64,000 bases of DNA from Bacillota bacterium (lineage in GTDB: Bacteria; Bacillota; Bacilli; Bacillales_A; Planococcaceae). A program made the position numbers and the translations under genes. The DNA lies in NCBI GenBank assembly GCA_018816185.1, contig JAHIWI010000150.1, forward strand, positions 1 through 64,000. Direction: 5' to 3'. Positions 28,668 to 38,209 of the stretch are shown here, piece by piece. Each line of letters opens with the position of its first letter. Position 1 is the stretch's first letter. Under the pieces are notes generated by a model. It saw nothing but the letters and a program-made list of their open reading frames with translations, did no database searches and was not told the origin of the DNA.

Positions 28668-29366
28668 ATGGAGAAAAAAGTATTAGGCATTATCGGTGGT
28701 GTTGGCCCGCTAGCGACCATGCTTCTTGGTGAAATGATTGTTAGACGTACAGTTGCATCTGTCGATCAAGAGCATGTCCAAATGGTCATTACCAATAACA
28801 CGTCGATTCCTGATCGTACGACGTATATTTTAGACCGGTCGAAAAAAAACCCTGTTCCTGTTATGATCTCAGATGGTCAAAAGCTCAAATCAATTGGTGC
28901 TGAAGTCATTGCGGTTCCATGTAATACAGCTCATAGCTTTTATGAAGAGATTCAAAAGGGGATTGGCTTACCAGTTATCCATATGATTCAAGAAACCGCT
29001 AAAAAGGCGAAGCTTGAGGGTGCAAAAAAAGTTGGGATTCTAGCTACCACTGGTACGCTTACTGCTTCTGTGTATCAGTTAGCTTGTCGTGATGTAGGAA
29101 TTCAACCGATTATTCCAGATGAAGAAACACAAAAACTCGTAATGTCTGTTATTTATGATGATGTAAAGGCTGGCAAACCAGTTGATTTCTCAAAATGGCA
29201 ACAAATCATCGCGACAATGACCGCACTCGGGTGCGACCGAATTATATTGGGCTGCACGGAGTTATCTATTGTTAACAAAGAACTGAAATTAGATGAATTT
29301 TATATCGATTCACTAATGGTATTAGCTGATTGTGCAATTGAATTATGTGGTTACGAAACAATATAG
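28668..29366 (+). CDS. aspartate/glutamate racemase family protein
   Basis: 232 aa; GIIGGVGPLATMLLGEMIV, VPCNTAHSFY, LGCTELS. Confidence 0.9.
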   Translation: MEKKVLGIIGGVGPLATMLLGEMIVRRTVASVDQEHVQMVITNNTSIPDRTTYILDRSKKNPVPVMISDGQKLKSIGAEVIAVPCNTAHSFYEEIQKGIGLPVIHMIQETAKKAKLEGAKKVGILATTGTLTASVYQLACRDVGIQPIIPDEETQKLVMSVIYDDVKAGKPVDFSKWQQIIATMTALGCDRIILGCTELSIVNKELKLDEFYIDSLMVLADCAIELCGYETI

Positions 29367-29373
29367 AAGTTTA

Positions 29374-29406
29374 GACTCCATCCTCGTTATTGGGTGGAGT
29401 CTTTCT
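29374..29406 (+). terminator. intrinsic terminator
   Basis: GACTCCATCC-TCGTTATT-GGGTGGAGTC then T-rich. Confidence 0.75.
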
Positions 29407-29539
29407 TTCTCTTCAAAAACGCACATAGAATAATCGTTCAATTCAGCCTTTATTTTATAGCTTTTATTAGTCGCATAAAGGGTTAAATCAAGCGATTTAT
29501 GGTACACTTAGCTCATGTAGTGTAAAGGTGGAGAAGACC

Positions 29540-30691
29540 ATGTCATTTATAAATGAATTAAAAAAAGAACTTCAAGATAAGTGGAAGTTCGATACAGAAA
29601 TGCCCGTTCAAACTCAGCTGATTCCGGCTATGTTAGAAGGAAAAGATGTTGTAGCTCAATCTCCAACTGGTTCAGGAAAAACATTAGCTTATGTATTACC
29701 AATCCTTGAACAAGTTGATGGATCTAAGCAAGCAACACAAGCGCTAATTGTAGCTCCTTCACAAGAACTATCGATGCAAATACTTGAAGTATTGCGCGAA
29801 TGGACTGCAGGTACAGACATAACGGTTACTCAACTAATTGGTGGAGCGAACATGCAACGTCAGCTTGAAAAGCTTAAGAAGAAACCGACAATCGTAGTGG
29901 GTACACCAGGTCGTTTAAATGAATTAATTAAAGCTAAAAAATTAAAATTGCATGAAATTCGTTACATTGTTTTAGATGAAGGTGATCAGTTATTAGCTCG
30001 TGATCATAGAACGACAATTAAATCATTAATCGAAGGAGCTAATCATCAACGTCAGGTTGTAGTTGTATCTGCAACGATTACGGAAGAGATTGAGCTAGTT
30101 GCCTCTCGTTTAATGAAAGAGCCAATTCGTATTCAAGTGAATCATGATGAACTACCAGCCCAAGGAAAAGTGGTTCATTCTTTCGTTAAGATCGAAGAGC
30201 GAGATAAGACCGATATGCTTAGAAGACTTGCGCATACGGAAGGCTTAAAAGGATTAGCATTTGTAAATAATTTAGATCAGTTATTGATGAAAGAAAATAA
30301 ACTTAAATTCAGAGAAGCGAATGTTGTGGCATTGCATTCTGACATGAAAAAAGAAGAGCGTAAACAAGCGATTAATGCCTTTAGAAAAGGGGAAGCAAAT
30401 ATTTTAATCGCGAGTGATGTAGCTGCTCGAGGCTTAGATATTGAAGGAATCACACATGTTATTCATGTGGATGTTCCACATACAATTGAACAATACTTAC
30501 ATCGCTCAGGACGTGCAGGTCGTGCAGGTGCAGATGGTGAAATTTTAACTTTGTTATCTTATATGGATGAAAAGAACTTCAAAAAATGGACGAAAGAGTT
30601 ACCTTCGAAGCCAGTTCAAAAAGTTTGGGATCGAGGCGTTTTAATTGAAGGCTCATCTAAAACGTTGCAGCAAAGGGGGAAAAAGAAATGA
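29540..30691 (+). CDS. DEAD/DEAH-box RNA helicase (YfmL-like)
   Basis: SPTGSGKTLAYVLP, VLDEGDQLL (DEGD), SATITEE, HRSGRAGRAG. Confidence 0.9.
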   Translation: MSFINELKKELQDKWKFDTEMPVQTQLIPAMLEGKDVVAQSPTGSGKTLAYVLPILEQVDGSKQATQALIVAPSQELSMQILEVLREWTAGTDITVTQLIGGANMQRQLEKLKKKPTIVVGTPGRLNELIKAKKLKLHEIRYIVLDEGDQLLARDHRTTIKSLIEGANHQRQVVVVSATITEEIELVASRLMKEPIRIQVNHDELPAQGKVVHSFVKIEERDKTDMLRRLAHTEGLKGLAFVNNLDQLLMKENKLKFREANVVALHSDMKKEERKQAINAFRKGEANILIASDVAARGLDIEGITHVIHVDVPHTIEQYLHRSGRAGRAGADGEILTLLSYMDEKNFKKWTKELPSKPVQKVWDRGVLIEGSSKTLQQRGKKK

Positions 30692-31917
30692 TGACATTCG
30701 AAGAAAAATTAGCAGAGTATGCTGATTTAGCAGTCCGTGTCGGAATTAATGTTCAACCTGGTCAAAATGTTTTAATTAATACTACAACGGATACATTAGA
30801 ATTTTCCCGCCTTATTGTCAAAAAAGCGTATGAAGCTGGAGCTAAAAGTGTTCATGTGAATTTTACGGATGGTCCAATTCATCGAGCGTTTTTTGACTTA
30901 GCACCTGAGTCTGCCATGAAAGAGTTTCCGGCATGGATGGTTACCCAACGTAACGAACTTATTGATCAGCAAGGTTCTCTCCTTTGGATTGACGCTGAAG
31001 ATCCGGATTTACTTGCAGGTGTTCCTGCGAAAAGAATCTCTGATTATCAAAAAACATCAGGTCGAGCTTTAGAAAAATATAGAGCAGCCGTGATGTCTGA
31101 CAAAATTGCTTGGTCCATTATTGCGATTCCTTCTGAAATTTGGGCGAAAAAAGTATTCCCTGATTTGCCTAAAGAAGAACAAGTAAAGGCTCTCTGGGAA
31201 GTTATTTTTAAAACTGTTCGAATTGGGGATGGAACAGCTGTTGCAAAATGGAAGACTCATATTCGTGATTTAGAATTGCGTGCCACGATGTTGAATGATC
31301 GCCGCTACAAAAAGATTCATTATTCTGCTCCAGGAACAGAGTTATCAGTAGAGTTGCCAGACAAACATTTATGGCTTTCAGGTGCAAGTAGAACACCAAA
31401 CCAAACAGCTTTTATAGCTAATATGCCGACTGAAGAAGTGTACACTGCTCCTTTAAAGTATGGAGTGAATGGATACGTTAAAAATACAAAACCATTTGTT
31501 TATAAAGGCAATTTAATTGATGATTTCACGTTAACTTTTAAAGACGGAAAAATCATCAAAGCACATGCAGAAGTAGGAAATGACCTACTTCAAGGGTTAA
31601 TCAAAAACGATGAAGGTTCTTCCTATTTGGGTGAAATCGCTTTAGTTCCCCATGAATCACCGATTTCTGCTTCAGGTATATTGTTCTACAATACCCTGTT
31701 TGATGAAAACGCTTCTAACCACTTAGCGATTGGTGAGGCATATCCTACTTGTTATGAAGGTGCTCGTGATTTAGAAGAAGCTCAACTTCAAGCACTTGGA
31801 TTAAATACATCCATTACTCATGAAGATTTCATGATTGGTAGTGCAGAAATGGACATCGATGGAGAATTATCAGATGGAACAAGAGAGCCAATTTTCCGCA
31901 AAGGGAATTGGGCTTAA
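30688..31917 (+). CDS. M29 family aminopeptidase (AmpS-like), copy 1
   Basis: 409 aa; LPDKHLWLSGASRTPNQTAFIANMPTEEVYTAP, HLAIGEAYPTC. Confidence 0.9.
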   Translation: MMTFEEKLAEYADLAVRVGINVQPGQNVLINTTTDTLEFSRLIVKKAYEAGAKSVHVNFTDGPIHRAFFDLAPESAMKEFPAWMVTQRNELIDQQGSLLWIDAEDPDLLAGVPAKRISDYQKTSGRALEKYRAAVMSDKIAWSIIAIPSEIWAKKVFPDLPKEEQVKALWEVIFKTVRIGDGTAVAKWKTHIRDLELRATMLNDRRYKKIHYSAPGTELSVELPDKHLWLSGASRTPNQTAFIANMPTEEVYTAPLKYGVNGYVKNTKPFVYKGNLIDDFTLTFKDGKIIKAHAEVGNDLLQGLIKNDEGSSYLGEIALVPHESPISASGILFYNTLFDENASNHLAIGEAYPTCYEGARDLEEAQLQALGLNTSITHEDFMIGSAEMDIDGELSDGTREPIFRKGNWA

Positions 31918-32834
31918 TAAAGATGGTGCCATTTATGAAGAAAAAATTTCTTTTTGCCCTAAGTGTTTTCGTAATGTTCATGTACTTACCTATTCAAGCC
32001 TCAGCATTTGTGAATGGCCCTGTTAGCTATATTGCTCTAGGGGATTCATTAGCAGCTGGACAAACGCCAAATCGGGAAATTGATACAGGGTATAGCGATT
32101 TAATCGCACAAGAAATTGCCCGAAATCAACCACTCGCGTTTTATTCAAAGGCTCTAGCATTTCCAGGCTATACAACAGCACAAGTTTTAGAAAGAGTTCA
32201 GTCTGAAGAGGCTAAACCTTTACTTGAAAATGCTAATCTAATTACGGTATCCGCAGGTGCTAACGACCTTCTTCGATTAATACAAGTAGATGGAGCATCA
32301 GGCTCAATTGCTTTTCAACAAATTCCTGCAGATTATTCGTTGAATAAAGCTCGTGAGAATATGGTGAAGTTATTAGACGAATTAAAAAAACGTGCACCAA
32401 AGGCTCAAGTGTATGTCATGGGTTATTATTTTGCTTATCCTCATGTTCGTGATTCGCAAAAAAATGGGACAGCTAAACAGTTAAACAAATTGAATGAAAT
32501 TTTAGCTCGTGTTTCAAAAGAAGCAGGCGTTCAGTTTGTATCTGTTGATGCTGCATTTGGAGATCAAGCAAAAGACAAAATCCCTAATCCTTTAGACGTA
32601 CATCCTAATGCCGAAGGGTATCGCGCAATGGCTAATCAATTTTTAGCAATGTATTCTAATGGTCAAGCGCAAGTGCTGCCAGCTGAAATACCTCCTGCTA
32701 ATCCGTTAACATTTGAAGAGTTGATGGAAGCTCAAAATAGTTCGAAACCTGCTAAAGACGAGTCGGCTTTGTTGCCATCATCTAAATTATCAAACAACCT
32801 ACTGGTCTTAACGGAATTACGTCCATTATCATAA
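31908..32834 (+). CDS. secreted SGNH/GDSL hydrolase
   Basis: YIALGDSLAAG, VSAGANDLL, DVHPNAEGYRAMA; likely start MKKKFLFALS at 31935 with signal peptide. Confidence 0.88.
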   Translation: MGLIKMVPFMKKKFLFALSVFVMFMYLPIQASAFVNGPVSYIALGDSLAAGQTPNREIDTGYSDLIAQEIARNQPLAFYSKALAFPGYTTAQVLERVQSEEAKPLLENANLITVSAGANDLLRLIQVDGASGSIAFQQIPADYSLNKARENMVKLLDELKKRAPKAQVYVMGYYFAYPHVRDSQKNGTAKQLNKLNEILARVSKEAGVQFVSVDAAFGDQAKDKIPNPLDVHPNAEGYRAMANQFLAMYSNGQAQVLPAEIPPANPLTFEELMEAQNSSKPAKDESALLPSSKLSNNLLVLTELRPLS

Positions 32835-32835
32835 A

Positions 32836-32871
32836 AAAGCTTGAACTCAATTTCTGAGTTCAAGCTTTTTT
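32836..32871. terminator. bidirectional intrinsic terminator
   Basis: AAGCTTGAACTCA-ATTTC-TGAGTTCAAGCTTTTTTG. Confidence 0.85.
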
Positions 32872-32872
32872 G

Positions 32873-32989
32873 TTATTTTCTTGGCGTTGTCATCTTTGTG
32901 CCTTTACGTGAATCTAATACCTTTTTTGCTATAGGTAGTATGATTGGGGCAAATTTAATGGCTGTTTTTATTAAGCTACCAATTCTCAT
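32873..32989 (-). CDS. small cationic protein, 38 aa
   Basis: MRIGSLIKTAIKFAPIILPIAKKVLDSRKGTKMTTPRK on the - strand; GGAGCG RBS; bounded by terminator; absent from ORF track. Confidence 0.55.
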   Translation of the reverse strand: MRIGSLIKTAIKFAPIILPIAKKVLDSRKGTKMTTPRK

Positions 32990-33047
32990 TTGAATCGCTC
33001 CTATCGGCTGTTTCTATATTACTATGAGTTCCCCAAATCGAAGATAA

Positions 33048-33428
33048 TCAAACATACTGAAGCACTTTGACACCTTGTACAATGTTCCAAATCAACACAA
33101 TAAGTGAAACAATGCCATACACAATCATGAATAGGAAGGGGAGGCCAGTAGCGAGTATTCCAAACCCTGAGTTTGAGCCATCAAATGTCACAGTTGAAGC
33201 TGATACCATTCCAATAGCAAATACTATAAACGCAATGATCAATAAACCAACAGGTATTAAATGTGACAATAAAGATCGCTTCGCATGATATTTGACCTCT
33301 TGATCTACCGATACAAAATAAATAATGATGGGTAGTAAAAAAGGAGCAAATAAAATACTGAAATAACACAATGATGACAACGCTCGATTGTTATCCACTT
33401 GAAATCCTCCTACTGATCTTAGATACAT
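33048..33428 (-). CDS. DUF4870 domain-containing membrane protein
   Basis: SLCYFSILFAPFLLPIIIYFVSVDQEVKYHAKRSLLSHL. Confidence 0.8.
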   Translation of the reverse strand: MYLRSVGGFQVDNNRALSSLCYFSILFAPFLLPIIIYFVSVDQEVKYHAKRSLLSHLIPVGLLIIAFIVFAIGMVSASTVTFDGSNSGFGILATGLPFLFMIVYGIVSLIVLIWNIVQGVKVLQYV

Positions 33429-33455
33429 ACTATACGGAAGAGAGAGAATTTAGTT

Positions 33456-34526
33456 TCAAGAAAGGGCATGTTTCGTTAAAATATCAGCGTATTGTTCTAC
33501 TGAAGAAATAAGAACATACTCTCCAGGTCCATGCCAGTCGTCACCAGCTGGTCCAAATTCAATTGCACCTGCTCCAGTTCTTGCGTAATACCTAGTATCT
33601 GCAGCTCCATGTTGACCAAATAAGACCGCATCTTTCTGAGTCACATCTGCAGTTGCTATAGCTAACGTTTTAACGAATTCATTATCTTCAGTCGTTACAA
33701 TTGCAGGCGTTTTTCCACCAGGTTTCACAACCGTGTTTTTATTTAGCGATAATGCTAGGTCTGTCATTTCTTGGACAATATCTTCCCATTTTTGACCGGG
33801 AACAAAGCGGATATCGTATGCGACCTCGCATGTATCCGGCACCATATTGTAGCGATCCCCAGCTTGTATTTTCGCTAAATTGACGGAAGGATGTTCATAG
33901 TAAGCATTACTCACTTTATAGAATGGCAATGTCTTTAATTTGTCGTGGAATTCATAAGCTAATTCAATGGCGTTTGTACCTTCCCATGGACGTGAGCCAT
34001 GTGCACCTTTCCCATTAAACGTTACATCTACATGAATAATACCTTTTGACTGAACGCTCAGTTTTAGATGCGTAGGTTCTCCACAAATAACAAAATCACC
34101 CGTATATCCTGTCTCAACTAAATGGCCAGAAGTTTTACGACCACCCGTTTCTTCATCCGTCACTATATGAAGGGCAATACGGTGTGTTAATGCCTCAGGT
34201 GTTAATGAAATTCGGCGGAACGCTTCCATCATTGCGGCAACGCCTGCTTTCATATCTGCAGACCCTCGACCATATAATTTATCCCCATCAATAACAGGAT
34301 TAAACTGTTCAAGCTTCCCTGGAACTACATCGACATGTCCGTTCCAAACAATTGTAGATGGACCTGTGCCAACTTCAGCATGAATCATTAAACGACCTTC
34401 ATTTTCGATCACAGTATGCTCGATATCGTGACTATTTAGCCATGTTGAACAGTATCGAAGTGCTTCGTTTGCTCCTTCTTCAGTATCACTCTTAATGGCG
34501 ATTAGATTTTTTAACAACTCAATCAT
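33456..34526 (-). CDS. M20 family metallopeptidase (ArgE/DapE-like)
   Basis: 356 aa; WNGHVDVVPG, GRGSADMKAGVAAMM, DEETGG, GAHGSRPWEG. Confidence 0.9.
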   Translation of the reverse strand: MIELLKNLIAIKSDTEEGANEALRYCSTWLNSHDIEHTVIENEGRLMIHAEVGTGPSTIVWNGHVDVVPGKLEQFNPVIDGDKLYGRGSADMKAGVAAMMEAFRRISLTPEALTHRIALHIVTDEETGGRKTSGHLVETGYTGDFVICGEPTHLKLSVQSKGIIHVDVTFNGKGAHGSRPWEGTNAIELAYEFHDKLKTLPFYKVSNAYYEHPSVNLAKIQAGDRYNMVPDTCEVAYDIRFVPGQKWEDIVQEMTDLALSLNKNTVVKPGGKTPAIVTTEDNEFVKTLAIATADVTQKDAVLFGQHGAADTRYYARTGAGAIEFGPAGDDWHGPGEYVLISSVEQYADILTKHALS

Positions 34527-34667
34527 CTGAAATTCACATCCTTATTAGATTTAGTACTATTAGTATACCCACGGATTGTATTCCTCACAAACGTGGAAAT
34601 TAGTCTCTTGATTCTCTTTCCCTATTTATGTACAATTAATCCGTACTAACAAAATTAGATGTATATG

Positions 34668-34760
34668 AACCACAAGGGGAGCCGTTAAACGGCTGAGAGT
34701 GAACATGACATGTTCTAACCCTTAGAACCTGTAAGTTAATGCTTGCGCAGGGATGTGGAT
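34668..34760 (+). ncRNA. TPP riboswitch (THI element)
   Basis: CACAAGGGGAGC...CTGAGAGTGAACATGACATGTTCTAACCCTTAGAACCTGTAAGTTAATGCTTGCGCAGGGATGTGG, immediately upstream of thiT. Confidence 0.92.
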
Positions 34761-34869
34761 AGAAACCGACACCAACGATGTCAGGCTCTGTCCTGTATTC
34801 GTTTTTTTTATTGGTTTTTTTCACCCCCAACATGCGATTTACAGTACATCGCAAAAGGAGGAAGAAAAA

Positions 34870-35451
34870 ATGAGAAACAAAAGAGTATTACTATTAGTAG
34901 AGATTGCAATCTTTGCAGCGTTAGGATTTGTATTAGACTTTGTCGCATTTAAAATGCCTCAAGGCGGCTCTGTGAGTCTAGTGATGATTCCAATTGTATT
35001 AATTGCATTCAGAAGAGGCGTAATTGCGGGTATGTTAACGGGACTGTTAGTAGGGCTTTTACAAATAGTCTCTGGCTTAATTTCAGTCGCTCCATTGTCA
35101 TTTAGTTTTGTGGTCATGCAAGTAATACTAGATTATTTAATTGCGTATGCAGTAGTTGGTTTTGCAGGGGTCATGCGCAAACAATACTTTAGTGAAAATA
35201 GTAAAACAAAAATGAGATTAATAACGATTATTGTTACTGCTGTATTTATTGGATCGTTTTTACGCTATTTCGTACATGTAATTACAGGAATATTCTTCTT
35301 TGGCATGTATGCTGAGGAAGGCCAAAATTTATTGATCTATTCGAGTGTTTATAATGCAACTTATATGATTCCGGTATTTTTATTAACAGCGGTTGTAACT
35401 TCACTGTTGTTTTTAACAGCACCAAGACTCTTGAATCCCGAAAAATCTTGA
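34870..35451 (+). CDS. thiT: energy-coupled thiamine transporter ThiT
   Basis: MRNKRVLLLVEIAIFAALGFVLDFVAFKMPQGGSVSLVMIPIVLIAFRRG; preceded by TPP riboswitch; start trimmed. Confidence 0.9.
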   Translation: MRNKRVLLLVEIAIFAALGFVLDFVAFKMPQGGSVSLVMIPIVLIAFRRGVIAGMLTGLLVGLLQIVSGLISVAPLSFSFVVMQVILDYLIAYAVVGFAGVMRKQYFSENSKTKMRLITIIVTAVFIGSFLRYFVHVITGIFFFGMYAEEGQNLLIYSSVYNATYMIPVFLLTAVVTSLLFLTAPRLLNPEKS

Positions 35452-35535
35452 TTTAAATATAATCACTTTCTTGAGGTTTTCCAAATGTTCAGAATGATTC
35501 TGACACATGGGAAAGCCTCTTTTTATATGGTATAG

Positions 35536-36327
<792 letters not shown>

Positions 36328-36333
36328 CCCGAA

Positions 36334-36367
36334 GACCTTCTGCTATTAACGCAGAAGGTCTTTTTTT
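36334..36367 (+). terminator. intrinsic terminator
   Basis: GACCTTCTGC-TATTAAC-GCAGAAGGTCTTTTTTT. Confidence 0.85.
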
Positions 36368-36411
36368 GCATTGATATTGATTTTAGAAACTGAAAAAAGA
36401 ATCGTCTTCCT

Positions 36412-36525
36412 GAACCTTTCACTTTCAAATCGTGATCTTTCACTTTCACACGAAGACCTTGCTCTCTCATGTGAAGACCTTTCACTCAAAATCGATTTCT
36501 ATGAGCGAAAGCCCAATTGTTTCCA
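36412..36525 (+). repeat. 21-bp-periodic repeat element, copy 3
   Basis: aacctttcactttcaaatcgt / gatctttcactttcacacgaa / gaccttgctctctcatgtgaa / gacctttcactcaaaatcgat / ttctatgagcgaaagcccaat. Confidence 0.9.
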
Positions 36526-36558
36526 AAAAAAAGACTGCCTAGGCAGTCTGAATTTGTT

Positions 36559-37299
36559 TTATTGAACTGATGACGATTTTTTTCGGATGAATATAATGCC
36601 TACTAGTAGGACAGCACTTAGAAATAGAGCAGCTGTCATTACTAAAAGCTCTTCAAAGCCATTCCTTACGGCAATTCCAATGAATGCCCATATAAAGACT
36701 GCTGGGTAGGCAATGTCAAAATGGTGAAAACGAATATGTAATGCTAAAGCAGCCCCAATTGTCATCATGATTACTGCCCATAAAGGATCACTTAATCCCC
36801 AACCACTCCATTCATAGACTGTAAGTACATAGCTAATGTTGGCAATGGTTGCAACGCTTATCCACCCAAGATAAATCGAGATTGGTAAGCGGCTCGACAA
36901 ACGGTTATCGTGTACGGGATATGTACGATAAAGAATAATTAATGTAAGCAACAAACTGATCATCACTACGACAGTTAAAAGGAAATATTCATAATGCCAT
37001 AAGAAAATCCAAGCTATATTAAACACACAGCTTATGATGAACAATAGAGAACGTCTTTCATACAGGGCATCCTTGTTAAAGCGATTGCGCCAAAGCCCGA
37101 TTACCCAAAATATCAACAATAAATAAATAAGAGACCAAATTGAAAATACATAACCTGCCGGTGTAAATAGTACAGGCAAACGATTTGAGATTTCTCCTGT
37201 AGTTTGACCGTTTAAAGGAAGTATATTTGCTAGTGCATTGGTTGTTATGACTGCCAAAAGTGACACGATGACAAGAATATAACGTAACATATCATTCAC
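36559..37299 (-). CDS. tryptophan-rich sensory protein (TspO/MBR-related) membrane protein
   Basis: 246 aa; NRLPVLFTPAGYVFSIWSLIYLLL, repeated Trp-rich TM segments. Confidence 0.7.
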   Translation of the reverse strand: MNDMLRYILVIVSLLAVITTNALANILPLNGQTTGEISNRLPVLFTPAGYVFSIWSLIYLLLIFWVIGLWRNRFNKDALYERRSLLFIISCVFNIAWIFLWHYEYFLLTVVVMISLLLTLIILYRTYPVHDNRLSSRLPISIYLGWISVATIANISYVLTVYEWSGWGLSDPLWAVIMMTIGAALALHIRFHHFDIAYPAVFIWAFIGIAVRNGFEELLVMTAALFLSAVLLVGIIFIRKKSSSVQ

Positions 37300-37395
37300 C
37301 TCCTAGAGTAAGTATAGCGACATCTCATCTGAACAACAAATTTCAATTTAACAAAATATTCTGTAAGATAGAATAAAAGAGATGAGGTCTTCACA

Positions 37396-38172
37396 ATGAA
37401 TCTTAAGTTAAGTGAAATTATGATGAAAGAATACGATGGAAACAAAAAAGTGTATAAAAAAGAATTAAAAGCACTCCAATATGAAATGTTAAACCTTCAA
37501 CAACATTTATTCAACCAAAAAGTGGGTTTGATCATCGTTTTCGAAGGAATGGACGCTGCTGGGAAAGGCGGCGCCATAAAACGTGTGACTGAACGGCTAG
37601 ATCCAAGGGGGTTATTTGTTCATCCGATTGCAGCACCTCAACCTCATGAAAAAAGATTTCATTATTTACATCGGTTTTGGAGAAAGTTGCCTCAACATGG
37701 TCAAATCGGTATTTTCGATCGTTCTTGGTATGGAAGAGTTCTAGTAGAACGAATTGAGGAGTATGCGACAAAAGACGAATGGCAACGTTCATATCAAGAA
37801 ATAAATGACTTTGAAAAATTATTAACGGATGAATCGTATATTATGGTCAAATGTTGGATGCAAATCACGAAAGAAGAACAATTAACTCGATTTACCGAGA
37901 GACAAGATGATCCTTATAAACAATGGAAACTAACGGAAGAAGACTGGAGAAATAGAGAGAAATGGTCTTTATATATTGAAGCAGCACAAGACATGCTTGA
38001 AAAAACGCACAAAAACTATGCTCCATGGATAGTGGTTGGTGGAAATGATAAAAATTATGCACGTATTTACGTGTTAAAAGCAATCATACAGCATATTATG
38101 CAAGTATGTGCGAATCGAGACATACCTTATGTTCCTTATCAAGAAGATGTTTCGCAAGGCGAAGAAGCATGA
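37396..38172 (+). CDS. polyphosphate kinase 2 family protein
   Basis: 258 aa; VFEGMDAAGKGGAIKR, FDRSWYGRVLVER. Confidence 0.9.
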   Translation: MNLKLSEIMMKEYDGNKKVYKKELKALQYEMLNLQQHLFNQKVGLIIVFEGMDAAGKGGAIKRVTERLDPRGLFVHPIAAPQPHEKRFHYLHRFWRKLPQHGQIGIFDRSWYGRVLVERIEEYATKDEWQRSYQEINDFEKLLTDESYIMVKCWMQITKEEQLTRFTERQDDPYKQWKLTEEDWRNREKWSLYIEAAQDMLEKTHKNYAPWIVVGGNDKNYARIYVLKAIIQHIMQVCANRDIPYVPYQEDVSQGEEA

Positions 38173-38209
38173 TATAATGACGTAGTATTTTCGGAAAATT
38201 TAGAAAGAC

